Source: JAXGRD01 sp050946655 (lineage in GTDB: Bacteria; Bacillota; Clostridia; Peptostreptococcales; Anaerovoracaceae). Taken from it: a stretch of DNA of 31,138 bases. Shown one piece after another: positions 23,848 through 31,012 of this stretch (positions are counted from its first letter, which is position 1; each line of letters starts with the position of its first letter). The translations under genes were made by a program, and so were the position numbers. The DNA lies in the NCBI GenBank assembly GCA_050946655.1, contig JBMNVE010000022.1:1-31138 (forward strand). The letters are read 5' to 3'. Under the pieces are notes generated by a model, which was not told where the DNA came from, did no database searches, and saw only the letters and a list, made by a program, of their open reading frames with translations.

Positions 23848-23895
23848 TGGATGCTCATGCCCCCAAAGGTAACGTCCAAAACGCTTCTGCAAGTG
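23848..23895. repeat. Diverged ~48-bp repeat, copy B
   Basis: The partner of copy A at 23575-23621. Flanks form a closing stem, GCACT and GCAGA with TCTGC and AGTGC (23834-23896), of different sequence from that of copy A. Conserved core with changed but still pairing flanks suggests a structured RNA or DNA element. Confidence 0.6.
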
Positions 23896-24147
23896 CTATT
23901 GAGGACACTTTACCATCTAAAGGAAGAGATGTAAAGACCTCCCACAGCAAACTGTTTACAAGTAGTAGCCCCGCCCAGTGTCACTACACACCCTATGCAC
24001 ATACAAAAAATATATGATTATTTTTTCTACATACACATATACAGGGCCACTTAGCATCCTCTCATCCCATTGCACCCCTGTTTCATTACTCACAAACATA
24101 TAGACCACCCCGAAGGTACCTTTTTCAGGTTCTGCCATTTACTCGCT

Positions 24148-24211
24148 AGTTAACAATTCTATGAACTGTTAACTCTACGGTCGTGCCCCTTGGGTTCGAT
24201 ACCCTCTCTGC
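24148..24211 (+). pseudogene. tRNA-like fragment (Asn-like), probably degenerate
   Basis: CTGTTAA looks like an anticodon loop with GTT (Asn), followed by GGTCGT and GGGTTCGATACCC, a T-arm-like segment. However, no matching acceptor stem or D arm is found, and AGTTAACA/TGTTAACT (24148-24155, 24167-24174) instead form their own hairpin. It may be a decayed tRNA or a remnant of an integration site; weak call. Confidence 0.25.
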
Positions 24212-24215
24212 ATAT

Positions 24216-24252
24216 AGCAAAACAGAACGGTTAAAGGACCGCTCTGTTTTGC
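24216..24252 (-). terminator. Terminator of the tRNA-Arg gene
   Basis: On the minus strand AGCAAAACAGAGCGGT pairs with ACCGTTCTGTTTTGCT (16 bp with one G-U pair) immediately after the encoded CCA. The 3' arm itself supplies a TTTTG run. Confidence 0.75.
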
Positions 24253-24329
24253 TGGTGCACCATGAGGGATTCGAACCCCCGACCTTCGCATTCGTAGTGC
24301 GCTACTCTATCCAGCTGAGCTAATGGTGC
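24253..24329 (-). tRNA. tRNA-Arg (anticodon ACG)
   Basis: A 77-base gene with CCA encoded. The acceptor stem is GCACCAT/ATGGTGC with discriminator A, D arm GCTC...GAGT, anticodon loop CTACGAA (ACG), and T arm GGGGG-TTCGAAT-CCCTC. The anticodon stem is GCGCA/TGCGA with a G-A mismatch at 27-43. A34 would be changed to inosine to read CGU, CGC and CGA codons. Confidence 0.95.
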
Positions 24330-24337
24330 ATATGGAT

Positions 24338-24367
24338 ACTGACAGTGCGTAAAGAAGCACTGTCAGT
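24338..24367 (-). promoter_or_regulatory. Perfect hairpin in the tRNA leader
   Basis: ACTGACAGTGC and GCACTGTCAGT are perfect 11-bp arms with an 8-base loop, lying between the -10 element and the tRNA. Transcription should start at or inside it, so it is either a 5' leader stem of the precursor or an operator overlapping the start. Confidence 0.6.
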
Positions 24368-24368
24368 T

Positions 24369-24398
24369 ATTATACTGTATCCGTCCCTGTTTTGTAAA
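24369..24398 (-). promoter_or_regulatory. Promoter of tRNA-Arg
   Basis: TTTACA and a perfect TATAAT are spaced by 18 bases on the minus strand. Confidence 0.65.
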
Positions 24399-24481
24399 GG
24401 GAGATTTTGACACTTTCAAAGGCAGATTTTCGGCTGCAGTCCAATGTCTGACAAAAGCCTGAAAAGGAATCCCAGAGGCCG

Positions 24482-26431
24482 CTAGTAGACCTCCTTCACC
24501 TCGCCCTTCTTGTAGGCCTCGATCAGGGCACGAAGTTCATCAATTTCCTGTTCCAGTTCCTTCCCTTGATCCGTATCTCTGATCATCATCCTATTTTCAA
24601 AGACTTCCACCGTCCGGATGACGGGTGCCACAAAGTCCTGAGTCCCGTCTTCCTGCAAGGGGCTGTAGGGCTTGTGCTCGGAGAGGGCCATGAATCTGGA
24701 GTTATAGATCAGGGTGTAGCCGGCGATCCCCGTGGTCTTTTGATAGGCCTTGGATATGCCGCCGTCGATGACGATCAGCCGGCCGCCGCCCTTGATGGGG
24801 CTCTCCCCGTCCTTGATCTTTACGGGAACGTGGCCGTTGAGGATGTGGGATTTCTTGGGATCCAGTCCGAACTCCTTCAGGATCTTCTCGCAAGGCTCCC
24901 GCTCCTGGATAAGCTTATAGTAAGGCACGGTATTTTCTTTATGGGTGGATTTATCGGCGATGAACAGGCGCTCAAAGGTGGTCATCTGATCCTTACCAAA
25001 GAGGGGCGAATTGCTCCCCAGCCACAGGTACCACATCAAGTCCCCCGGGTGCTCCTTATCGCTGGCCTCGGCAGGATTGAAATAGGCTTTACGCATTTCA
25101 TCGTCCAGAAAGTCCATGTATGCCTTGCCGCTGTATGTCTTTCCGTTGAGGGTGCATTTGATGAAGTCCCCGTTTTCATCCATGGGAATACAGCCGTGGT
25201 AGAGAAGGTTCTTGTTGATCACCTTGTACAAGGCTCCATGGCTGTAGAGGAATCGAATATGTCTCTGCAGGGTCTTGCTCCTGCAGAAGGAAGATTCCAA
25301 CGTCCGAAGGAGGACTTCTTCCTCTTCCGTAAGCTTATAGGGGTCGCTAGGGTCCACCGTTGGGAAGTTCTTGTCCCTCAGCTCATATTCCTTCCCCTTG
25401 ATCCGGATGGTCCCCTTCTCGTAATCAATCTTGTCCAGGAGAAGGCGGTTTTCCAGATTATAGTCGGGGTGCCCCTTGATGGTGAGGCCTTCCACCTTGA
25501 ACTGGCAGATGGCGATGGCTTTGTGCATCTTGGCCGCCAGCTCCGGGTCCACAGGGTCGAACTCGTTTTCCTCCAGAACCTTGGGCTTGAAAAACTCGCA
25601 AGGATCATCGCCGTAAACCTTTTGGGCAAAGGATGCCAGGACCCTGAGGTTGAACCCGTACCCGGATTCCAGCATATCAAAGTTGTTGTAGCTGATATTC
25701 ATCCGCAGAGCATTGGTGATGCATCCCCAGTTTCCCGTGGCCGCCCCCATCCACACGATGTCGTGATTCCCCCACTGAAAATCCACATCGCCGTAATCGA
25801 TCAGGTAATCCATGATCTCATCGGGGTGGGGGCCTCTATCGTAGATGTCTCCGATGATGTGAAGAGAGTCCACTGCAAGGATGCTCACGGAATCGGCAAG
25901 CTCTACGATGAAGTCCTCCGAAAATTCACTGTCCACAATGGAGGCGATGATTTCGTTGTAGTAGCGAGATCTGTTGGCCTCATCATCGGCATGGAGAAGC
26001 TCGTCTATGGCGTATCCCCAATATCCGGGAAGTTCTTTACGGACCTTGGATCTGGTGTACTTAGTGGATACGGATCTGCACACCTGGACCAGGCGATAGA
26101 TGGACGCGAAGCACCAGGAGTCAAAGTTGGTCTGGGTCTTCTTTTTTCTCGCGATTTCCGCCTTGGGGTTGTAAATGAGGGAAGCAAGATCGTATCTTTC
26201 TTCATCGGTCATTTCGTTGCCAAAGATCTCATCCACTTTGGATTTGATCACCCCGCTGGCGCTTTTGATCATATGGATAAAGGCTTCATGTTCTCCGTGA
26301 AGATCACTGAGAAAATATTCCGTTCCCTTGGGAAGAGCCAGAACTGCTCGCAAGTTGATGATCCTGCTGGTAGCCGCTTTTCTGTTGGGATAATCCTTTG
26401 CTAAAAGTTCGAGAAATTGTTTGTCGATCAT
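24482..26431 (-). CDS. fbp: Fructose-1,6-bisphosphatase, class III
   Basis: A 649-residue enzyme of the Firmicutes-type class III FBPase, in the calcineurin-like phosphoesterase fold. Metal-site motifs are FLSDLHGEHEAF, IIGDIYDRGPHPDEI and QWGNHDIVWMGA, with later ILNGHVPVK. It removes the 1-phosphate of fructose-1,6-bisphosphate in gluconeogenesis in the cytoplasm. Its ATG overlaps the fumarase beta stop by 4 bases (ATGA), so it is translated with the two fumarase genes. This groups a C4-acid enzyme with sugar synthesis, which fits growth on amino acids or organic acids. No clear terminator is seen in the 80 bases downstream. Confidence 0.95.
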   Translation of the reverse strand: MIDKQFLELLAKDYPNRKAATSRIINLRAVLALPKGTEYFLSDLHGEHEAFIHMIKSASGVIKSKVDEIFGNEMTDEERYDLASLIYNPKAEIARKKKTQTNFDSWCFASIYRLVQVCRSVSTKYTRSKVRKELPGYWGYAIDELLHADDEANRSRYYNEIIASIVDSEFSEDFIVELADSVSILAVDSLHIIGDIYDRGPHPDEIMDYLIDYGDVDFQWGNHDIVWMGAATGNWGCITNALRMNISYNNFDMLESGYGFNLRVLASFAQKVYGDDPCEFFKPKVLEENEFDPVDPELAAKMHKAIAICQFKVEGLTIKGHPDYNLENRLLLDKIDYEKGTIRIKGKEYELRDKNFPTVDPSDPYKLTEEEEVLLRTLESSFCRSKTLQRHIRFLYSHGALYKVINKNLLYHGCIPMDENGDFIKCTLNGKTYSGKAYMDFLDDEMRKAYFNPAEASDKEHPGDLMWYLWLGSNSPLFGKDQMTTFERLFIADKSTHKENTVPYYKLIQEREPCEKILKEFGLDPKKSHILNGHVPVKIKDGESPIKGGGRLIVIDGGISKAYQKTTGIAGYTLIYNSRFMALSEHKPYSPLQEDGTQDFVAPVIRTVEVFENRMMIRDTDQGKELEQEIDELRALIEAYKKGEVKEVY

Positions 26432-26967
26432 TTCATTTCCTTTCTGTAGAGGTTTCCGCCCTCACTATCCACTGCAACGATGGCCGGAAAATCGACCACA
26501 GTAAGCTGTCTGACGGCTTCGGCGCCCAAGTCCTCATAGGCGATGACCTGAGACTGGCGGATCGATTTGCTGATCAATGCTCCCGCACCCCCGATAGCCG
26601 CAAAGTAGACTGCACCATTTCGCTTGATGGCTTCCAGGACTTCCGGACCTCTGGGCCCCTTTCCGATCATGGCAGCCTGCCCAAGATCCAAAAGCCTAGG
26701 CGCGTAGGCGTCCATGCGGTAGCTGGTAGTCGGCCCTGCAGATCCAATGATTCTTCCCGGAGATGCCGGTGTCGGCCCTACATAATAGATGATTGCGTTT
26801 TCTATGGGAAAGGGCAGTTCCCTTCCATCAGCCAGGGCATCGATCATTCTCTTGTGGGCCGCATCTCTAGCCGTAAAAATGGTTCCGCTGAGGAGCACAC
26901 TGTCCCCTGCCCGTAGCCCCCGCAGTTTTTCTTTCGTAAATGGCCCTTGTATTCTTATTTCCTTCAT
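26428..26967 (-). CDS. fumB: Class I fumarate hydratase, beta subunit (FumA C-terminal-domain type)
   Basis: A 179-residue protein matching the C-terminal half of class I fumarases and the TtdB subunit. Typical segments are LRAGDSVLLSGTIFTARDAAHKR, IIYYVGPTPASPGRIIGSAGPTTSYRMD and MIGKGPRG. With the alpha subunit it interconverts fumarate and malate; the L(+)-tartrate dehydratase activity of relatives cannot be excluded. ATGA overlaps join it to the alpha subunit on one side and to fbp on the other. Confidence 0.9.
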   Translation of the reverse strand: MKEIRIQGPFTKEKLRGLRAGDSVLLSGTIFTARDAAHKRMIDALADGRELPFPIENAIIYYVGPTPASPGRIIGSAGPTTSYRMDAYAPRLLDLGQAAMIGKGPRGPEVLEAIKRNGAVYFAAIGGAGALISKSIRQSQVIAYEDLGAEAVRQLTVVDFPAIVAVDSEGGNLYRKEMK

Positions 26968-27806
26968 ATAGTCACTACTCCATGTCTGGCAACGTGGCAG
27001 TTGATGTTCACCGCCACCGGGAGCCCTGCTATGTGGGTGGGTGCAGTAAGTATCTTTACCGCCAATGCCGTCGTCTTCCCTCCCAGTCCCTGAGGCCCGA
27101 TACCCAGCGCATTGATCTTTTGAAGGAGTTCTTCCTCCATCTTGCGGTAGTAGGGATCGGGATGGGATTGATCCAAGGGCAGCAGCAGTGCTTTTTTGGC
27201 CAGCAAGGGCACCGTATCAAAGGTTCCGCCTATGCCCACGCCCACAACGATGGGCGGACATGGATTTCCACCGGCTTTCTCCACCGTCTCAATGATAAAC
27301 TCCTTCACCCCTTGCTCTCCCGCAGAAGGAGGCAGCATGTTTATCCGGCTCATGTTTTCCGATCCGAACCCCTTTGGGGCAAAGGTCACACGCACCTTGT
27401 CTCCGGGCACCACATCCACATGGATAGACGCGGGTGTGTTGTCACCGGTGTTCTCCCTGCGCAAAGGGTCTGCTACTACGGATTTACGCAGATATCCCTC
27501 TTGGTATCCCTGCTTTACACCACTATTGACCGCGGCCGTCAGGTCTCCCCCTTCCAGGAATACCTCCTGACCCAGTTCCAAAAAAACACAGGCTAGCCCT
27601 GTATCCTGGCACAAAGGGATACACTCCTCTCCTGCGATTTGTATATTTTCTTCAATTTTATTCAGGATCCCTTTGGCACGTCGGTCGTCCTCCGCCTCAG
27701 CACTCTCCTGGATCCTCTCCCGCACATCGGCAGTGAGCATATAATTGGTTTCCTTGGCGAGAAGTGCTACTGCTTCTGCTATTTTGTTCACGTTGACTCT
27801 TCTCAT
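26964..27806 (-). CDS. fumA: Class I fumarate hydratase, alpha subunit
   Basis: A 280-residue iron-sulfur subunit. Three cysteines placed to hold the catalytic [4Fe-4S] cluster appear in CIPLCQDTGLACVF, NPCPPIVVGVGIGGTFD and INCHVARH. Residues GFGSENMSRINMLPP are also typical. It carries the dehydration site of the oxygen-sensitive fumarase. The frame extends to 27827, but the ATG at 27806 has GGAGGAG at proper spacing. It is the first gene of fumA-fumB-fbp. Tartrate dehydratase alpha (TtdA) is the alternative name for the same fold. Confidence 0.92.
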   Translation of the reverse strand: MRRVNVNKIAEAVALLAKETNYMLTADVRERIQESAEAEDDRRAKGILNKIEENIQIAGEECIPLCQDTGLACVFLELGQEVFLEGGDLTAAVNSGVKQGYQEGYLRKSVVADPLRRENTGDNTPASIHVDVVPGDKVRVTFAPKGFGSENMSRINMLPPSAGEQGVKEFIIETVEKAGGNPCPPIVVGVGIGGTFDTVPLLAKKALLLPLDQSHPDPYYRKMEEELLQKINALGIGPQGLGGKTTALAVKILTAPTHIAGLPVAVNINCHVARHGVVTI

Positions 27807-27827
27807 TTCACTCCTCCGATTGAACAT

Positions 27828-27836
27828 ATTATATCA
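27828..27836 (-). promoter_or_regulatory. Extended -10 promoter of fumA-fumB-fbp
   Basis: TGATATAAT on the minus strand is a perfect TATAAT with TG-N extension, about 20 bases before the start codon, so the leader is very short. There is no convincing -35. Confidence 0.55.
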
Positions 27837-27892
27837 TATATCCGGGGGGAGTGGAATACAGCAGCCCGGGGAAAATTGCCCGCATTTTCCGG

Positions 27893-27920
27893 AAAAAACC
27901 GCCCTGCAAATGCAGGGCGG
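27893..27920 (-). terminator. Intrinsic terminator after rubrerythrin
   Basis: CCGCCCTGCA and TGCAGGGCGG form a perfect 10-bp stem with a 2-base loop, followed by six T residues on the minus strand. It separates perR-rbr from the fumarase operon. Confidence 0.93.
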
Positions 27921-27950
27921 CTCAAGGTCAATCAACATATATCCCTTGTT

Positions 27951-28487
27951 TTAGTAGTTTTCTTTCTTGATTTCAAAGTATGCTTGGCTGTGAGCACATA
28001 CGGGACATGCCTTCAAGGCCTTTTTGCCCATGTACTGGTGTCCACAGTTGGAACATTGCCAGAGAACGTCTACGTCTCTCTCAAAGACTTTTCCGGTCTT
28101 TATATTATCCGCCAGCTTTCGGTATCTTTCTTCGTGTGCTTTTTCAACGGCTGCAACGCCTTCCATCTGTAGCGCGATAGCTTCAAATCCTTCTTCTCTC
28201 GCTGTCTTGGCCATGTTCTTGTACATGTCTGTCCACTCGTAATTCTCACCTGCGGCAGCATCTAGAAGGTTCTCTTCTGTTGTGCCGATGCCGTGAGCCA
28301 GCTTGAACCAAAGCTCAGCATGCTCTTTTTCATTTGCGGCAGTTTCTTCGAAAATCTTCTGGATCTGAACATATCCTTCTTTTTTTGCCTTCGAAGCATA
28401 GTAGGTATACTTATTTCTGGCCTGAGATTCTCCCGAAAATGCTTCCATCAAGTTTTCCAATGTTTTTGTTCCCTTAAGGTCTTTCAT
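27951..28487 (-). CDS. rbr: Rubrerythrin
   Basis: A 178-residue peroxide-scavenging protein. A ferritin-like di-iron domain carries GESQARNKYTYYA, EETAANEKEHAELWF, and VAAVEKAHEERYRKL with the expected Glu and ExxH ligands. A C-terminal rubredoxin-like domain has CSNCG and CPVC. It reduces hydrogen peroxide with electrons from NADH-linked donors in the cytoplasm of anaerobes. The frame extends to 28535, but the ATG at 28487 has GGAGG at good spacing. It overlaps the end of perR by 14 bases, so both are made from one PerR-controlled message. Confidence 0.95.
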   Translation of the reverse strand: MKDLKGTKTLENLMEAFSGESQARNKYTYYASKAKKEGYVQIQKIFEETAANEKEHAELWFKLAHGIGTTEENLLDAAAGENYEWTDMYKNMAKTAREEGFEAIALQMEGVAAVEKAHEERYRKLADNIKTGKVFERDVDVLWQCSNCGHQYMGKKALKACPVCAHSQAYFEIKKENY

Positions 28488-28887
28488 TTTTTTCCTCCAT
28501 TTTCTTACATGTGGGACAAAGTCCCTTAAAAACAACTTCCTGGTCTTCTATAAGAAAACCGCCTGACTCAATAACGTTTGTCCTCAGCTCATCAGCATGG
28601 ACCGGGTCCATCTCTATGTCCCATACCACACCGCAGACTCTGCACTCCCCATGGAAATGAGGATGAGTACATCCATCAAACCTGCCGGCACCTCCTTTGG
28701 AAAGGCTGATCTTATTGATGACCCCGTCTTCACTCATGATCTTCAGGTTTCGATATAGGGTCGCTTTCCCGATGGATGGGTACCTGCTATGGACATAGCG
28801 ATAGATGTCCTCTGCCGTGGGGTGGGAGAGCTCCTTCAAGGCTTCATTGATCAAGGCCTTCTGTTTGGTATTTCGGTGCACGACCAT
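28474..28887 (-). CDS. perR: PerR-type Fur-family peroxide-sensing repressor
   Basis: A 137-residue Fur-family regulator. The N-terminal winged helix (SIGKATLYRNLKIM) is followed by RFDGCTHPHFHGECRVCG. The Asp in RFD (Asp71) is the residue that marks PerR among Fur proteins; Cys82, 85, 124 and 127 form the structural zinc site. Metal-bound PerR represses peroxide-defence genes and is inactivated by histidine oxidation. A palindromic operator overlaps its own transcription start, and rubrerythrin follows in the same transcript, which fits autoregulation. The ATG has AGGAGG six bases upstream. Confidence 0.9.
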   Translation of the reverse strand: MVVHRNTKQKALINEALKELSHPTAEDIYRYVHSRYPSIGKATLYRNLKIMSEDGVINKISLSKGGAGRFDGCTHPHFHGECRVCGVVWDIEMDPVHADELRTNVIESGGFLIEDQEVVFKGLCPTCKKMEEKNERP

Positions 28888-28898
28888 TTCCCGCCTCC

Positions 28899-28921
28899 TT
28901 ATTGATAACTTCTATCAATAA
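28899..28921. promoter_or_regulatory. PerR/Fur-type operator
   Basis: TTATTGATA-N5-TATCAATAA is a perfect 9-bp inverted repeat, like a PerR box. It overlaps the predicted transcription start near 28918. Confidence 0.8.
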
Positions 28922-28923
28922 TC

Positions 28924-28952
28924 ATTTTACATCATCCTATATCCTTTGTCAA
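28924..28952 (-). promoter_or_regulatory. Promoter of perR-rbr
   Basis: A perfect TTGACA and TAAAAT with a 17-base spacer, starting five bases beyond the murA stop. Confidence 0.85.
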
Positions 28953-28956
28953 CAAT

Positions 28957-30222
28957 TCAGTCTCGCTCCAACCTGATTTTACCGCCCAGTCCGCTGATCT
29001 TTTCAACAAATTTTTCATAGCCTCTTTCGATGTGATAGATGTCGGAAACCTCTGTCTTCCCTCTGGCGACCAGGCCTGCAAGAACTACGGCAGCACCGGC
29101 CCTCAGGTCTGTTGCCACCACCTTAGCTCCCTTAAGGTTGGCCATCCCTTCAATGATGGCACACCGATCATCGGTCTTGATGGCAGCGCCCATGCGCTTC
29201 AATTCCGCTACGTGCATATATCTGTTTTCAAAGACCGTCTCAATGACTGCACTGGTCCCTCCCACTGTAGTTAGAAAGGCCATGAAGATGGACTGCATAT
29301 CCGTTGGAAATCCCGGATAAGGTAGGGTCTTGATATCCGTTGATGTGAGTATTTCACTGTCCGCCTTGACGATCATCCCTTCATCGGTAGTGGTAATTTC
29401 CACCCCGCATTCCCGCAATTTCGCTGTAATGGGTTTAACGTGGTCGGGAAGAACGTTCTTGATATGGATGACCCCTCTGGAAATCGCGGCAGCAACCATA
29501 AAGGTCCCCGCCTCTATCCTGTCGGGAATAACGCTGTGCTTTGCACCATGAAGGCGCTCCACCCCCTCTACCTTTATGGTGTCTGTACCGGCACCCTTGA
29601 TCCGTGCTCCCATTTTGTTCAAAAAGTTTGCCAAATCAACGATCTCCGGTTCCTGGGCGGCATTTTCCAGAATCGTCGTGCCCTCGGCCAAGCTGGCCGC
29701 CATGATGATGTTCTCCGTTGCACCCACACTGGGGAAATCCAGATAGATATTGCTTCCCACCAGTTTTTCCGCCGTTGCGGTGACGATCCCTGCCGTGCTT
29801 ACGCTGATATCCGCACCTAAGGCTCTAAGTCCCTTAAAGTGCAGCTCTACCGGCCGATCACCAATGGCACAGCCGCCGGGAAGAGGAATGATTGCCTTCC
29901 CTGTTCTGGCCAGAAGAGGACCCATCACCAAAATGGACGCCCTCATCTTTTTCACCAAATTTCCGGGCGCTGTATGGGAATCCAAAGTTTCCGCTTTGAT
30001 GATCACCATGTTCTTATCAACGTCTTCTTCCACCTGAGCACCCAAAGCCTTTCCCAGCATGCACATGATCTCTACATCCTTCAACGCCGGTGCTTCATCT
30101 ATGATACAAGGTTCTTCACATAGTAAAGAGGCTGCCATGATAGGCAGCACCGCATTCTTTGCGCCACTGACCGTTACCTCCCCTTGCAGCGGTCCACTCT
30201 TCTCCACTATATACTTTGCCAT
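28957..30222 (-). CDS. murA: UDP-N-acetylglucosamine 1-carboxyvinyltransferase
   Basis: A 421-residue EPSP-synthase-fold enzyme that adds enolpyruvate from PEP to UDP-GlcNAc, the first committed step of peptidoglycan synthesis. Lys22 (VSGAKNAVLP) and the catalytic Cys118 in the mobile loop LPGGCAIGDRPVELH are present, so the enzyme should be sensitive to fosfomycin. Other family blocks are VGATENIIMAA and YPGFPTDMQSIFMA. The ATG has AGGAGG. It has its own promoter and is followed directly by the perR promoter, with no strong terminator between. Confidence 0.96.
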   Translation of the reverse strand: MAKYIVEKSGPLQGEVTVSGAKNAVLPIMAASLLCEEPCIIDEAPALKDVEIMCMLGKALGAQVEEDVDKNMVIIKAETLDSHTAPGNLVKKMRASILVMGPLLARTGKAIIPLPGGCAIGDRPVELHFKGLRALGADISVSTAGIVTATAEKLVGSNIYLDFPSVGATENIIMAASLAEGTTILENAAQEPEIVDLANFLNKMGARIKGAGTDTIKVEGVERLHGAKHSVIPDRIEAGTFMVAAAISRGVIHIKNVLPDHVKPITAKLRECGVEITTTDEGMIVKADSEILTSTDIKTLPYPGFPTDMQSIFMAFLTTVGGTSAVIETVFENRYMHVAELKRMGAAIKTDDRCAIIEGMANLKGAKVVATDLRAGAAVVLAGLVARGKTEVSDIYHIERGYEKFVEKISGLGGKIRLERD

Positions 30223-30253
30223 GTTCTACCTCCTAATGATTGTTCATCTGTAT

Positions 30254-30282
30254 ATAGTACATGAATCCCCGGTTCTTTTCAA
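30254..30282 (-). promoter_or_regulatory. Promoter of murA
   Basis: TTGAAA and TACTAT with a 17-base spacer, about 30 bases before the start codon. Confidence 0.6.
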
Positions 30283-30288
30283 CACAGG

Positions 30289-30317
30289 AAAAAGGTGCCC
30301 CATGCTCCTCGGGCACC
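30289..30317 (-). terminator. Intrinsic terminator after abrB
   Basis: GGTGCCC and GGGCACC with a 10-base loop, followed by five T residues on the minus strand. It lies directly upstream of the murA promoter. Confidence 0.85.
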
Positions 30318-30325
30318 CCCTTGTC

Positions 30326-30568
30326 TTATATTTTTTTCAGCTCTTCTATGCAGTTTTCACAGATGTTTTTTCCGCTCAAGTTATGTATATTCTTCGCATT
30401 CCCGCAAAACACACAGGACGGCTCATACTTCTTTAACAAAATATAGTCTCCATCCATGAAGATTTCTATGGGATCTTTGATATCGATATCCAAGGTGCGC
30501 CTCAGTTCAATCGGAAGAACGATCCTACCCAGCTCATCCACTTTTCTTACAATGCCGGTCGCTTTCAT
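30326..30568 (-). CDS. abrB: AbrB/SpoVT-family transition-state regulator with C-terminal Cys motif
   Basis: An 80-residue protein. MKATGIVRKVDELGRIVLPIELRRTLDI is the swapped-hairpin DNA-binding domain of AbrB. The C-terminal half has two Cys pairs, CVFC and CENC, that could bind zinc, a layout frequent in clostridial AbrB proteins. AbrB relatives repress stationary-phase and sporulation genes. The ATG at 30568 has AAAGGAG; a longer frame to 30586 does not. It lies 14 bases after the DUF948-like gene, in one transcript ended by the terminator at 30289-30317. The neighbouring methyltransferase gene recalls the yabB-abrB region of Bacillus. Confidence 0.88.
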   Translation of the reverse strand: MKATGIVRKVDELGRIVLPIELRRTLDIDIKDPIEIFMDGDYILLKKYEPSCVFCGNAKNIHNLSGKNICENCIEELKKI

Positions 30569-30582
30569 GATATTCTCCTTTC

Positions 30583-30936
30583 TCAAATATTATATTTCTT
30601 CTTTTTTTCATTTCCGGACTTTTCTTTCACCACACCCACAATAGATGAGATGCCTTTTGCTATGGAGGACATGGATTGGATAAAGCTCTCGTTCCCTTTG
30701 AAGGATCCGGCAACTCCTTTCACGGATTCAGAAACATCATCGAGAATCCCGTCGATATCATTGGTGCGTTTCTTTGCCACCGCCGTGATGGCCTCCGTGT
30801 CGGAAAGGATCACGTTGGTATGCTTTATCGTTACCACCAAGTTCTTGACCAGTATGATCAGATAAATGAGCAAAACGATAATACCTAGTACGATCAAAAA
30901 TATCCCCGCATCTTTCAGTGTAAAAGTTATATCCAT
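30583..30936 (-). CDS. DUF948-like membrane-anchored protein
   Basis: A 117-residue protein with an N-terminal transmembrane helix (GIFLIVLGIIVLLIYLIILV, about 11-30), then a soluble, mostly helical segment rich in Thr, Asp and Ser, and a lysine-rich tail (EKSGNEKKKKYNI). This resembles the DUF948/YtxG group linked to general stress in Bacillus, but the match is by layout and not by a strong motif. Function unknown. It precedes abrB in the same transcript and has its own promoter at 30981-31009. Confidence 0.6.
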   Translation of the reverse strand: MDITFTLKDAGIFLIVLGIIVLLIYLIILVKNLVVTIKHTNVILSDTEAITAVAKKRTNDIDGILDDVSESVKGVAGSFKGNESFIQSMSSIAKGISSIVGVVKEKSGNEKKKKYNI

Positions 30937-30980
30937 AGCGTTTTCCTCCCGCCTTATGCTAGTATTGATCCATATCCCCT

Positions 30981-31009
30981 ATTATCTATCAAAATATGGA
31001 AAAATTCAA
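30981..31009 (-). promoter_or_regulatory. Promoter of the DUF948-like gene and abrB
   Basis: TTGAAT and GATAAT with a 17-base spacer on the minus strand, immediately after the stop of the preceding methyltransferase gene. Confidence 0.55.
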
Positions 31010-31012
31010 CAG

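Noticed and set aside
23799..24017. A 72-codon plus-strand frame over repeat copy B
   Set aside because: It starts inside a terminator-like hairpin, has no ribosome site, and the repeat comparison shows no coding pattern.
24566..26404. A 612-codon frame antisense to fbp
   Set aside because: It is a shadow of a high-quality fbp gene, with no motif or ribosome site of its own.
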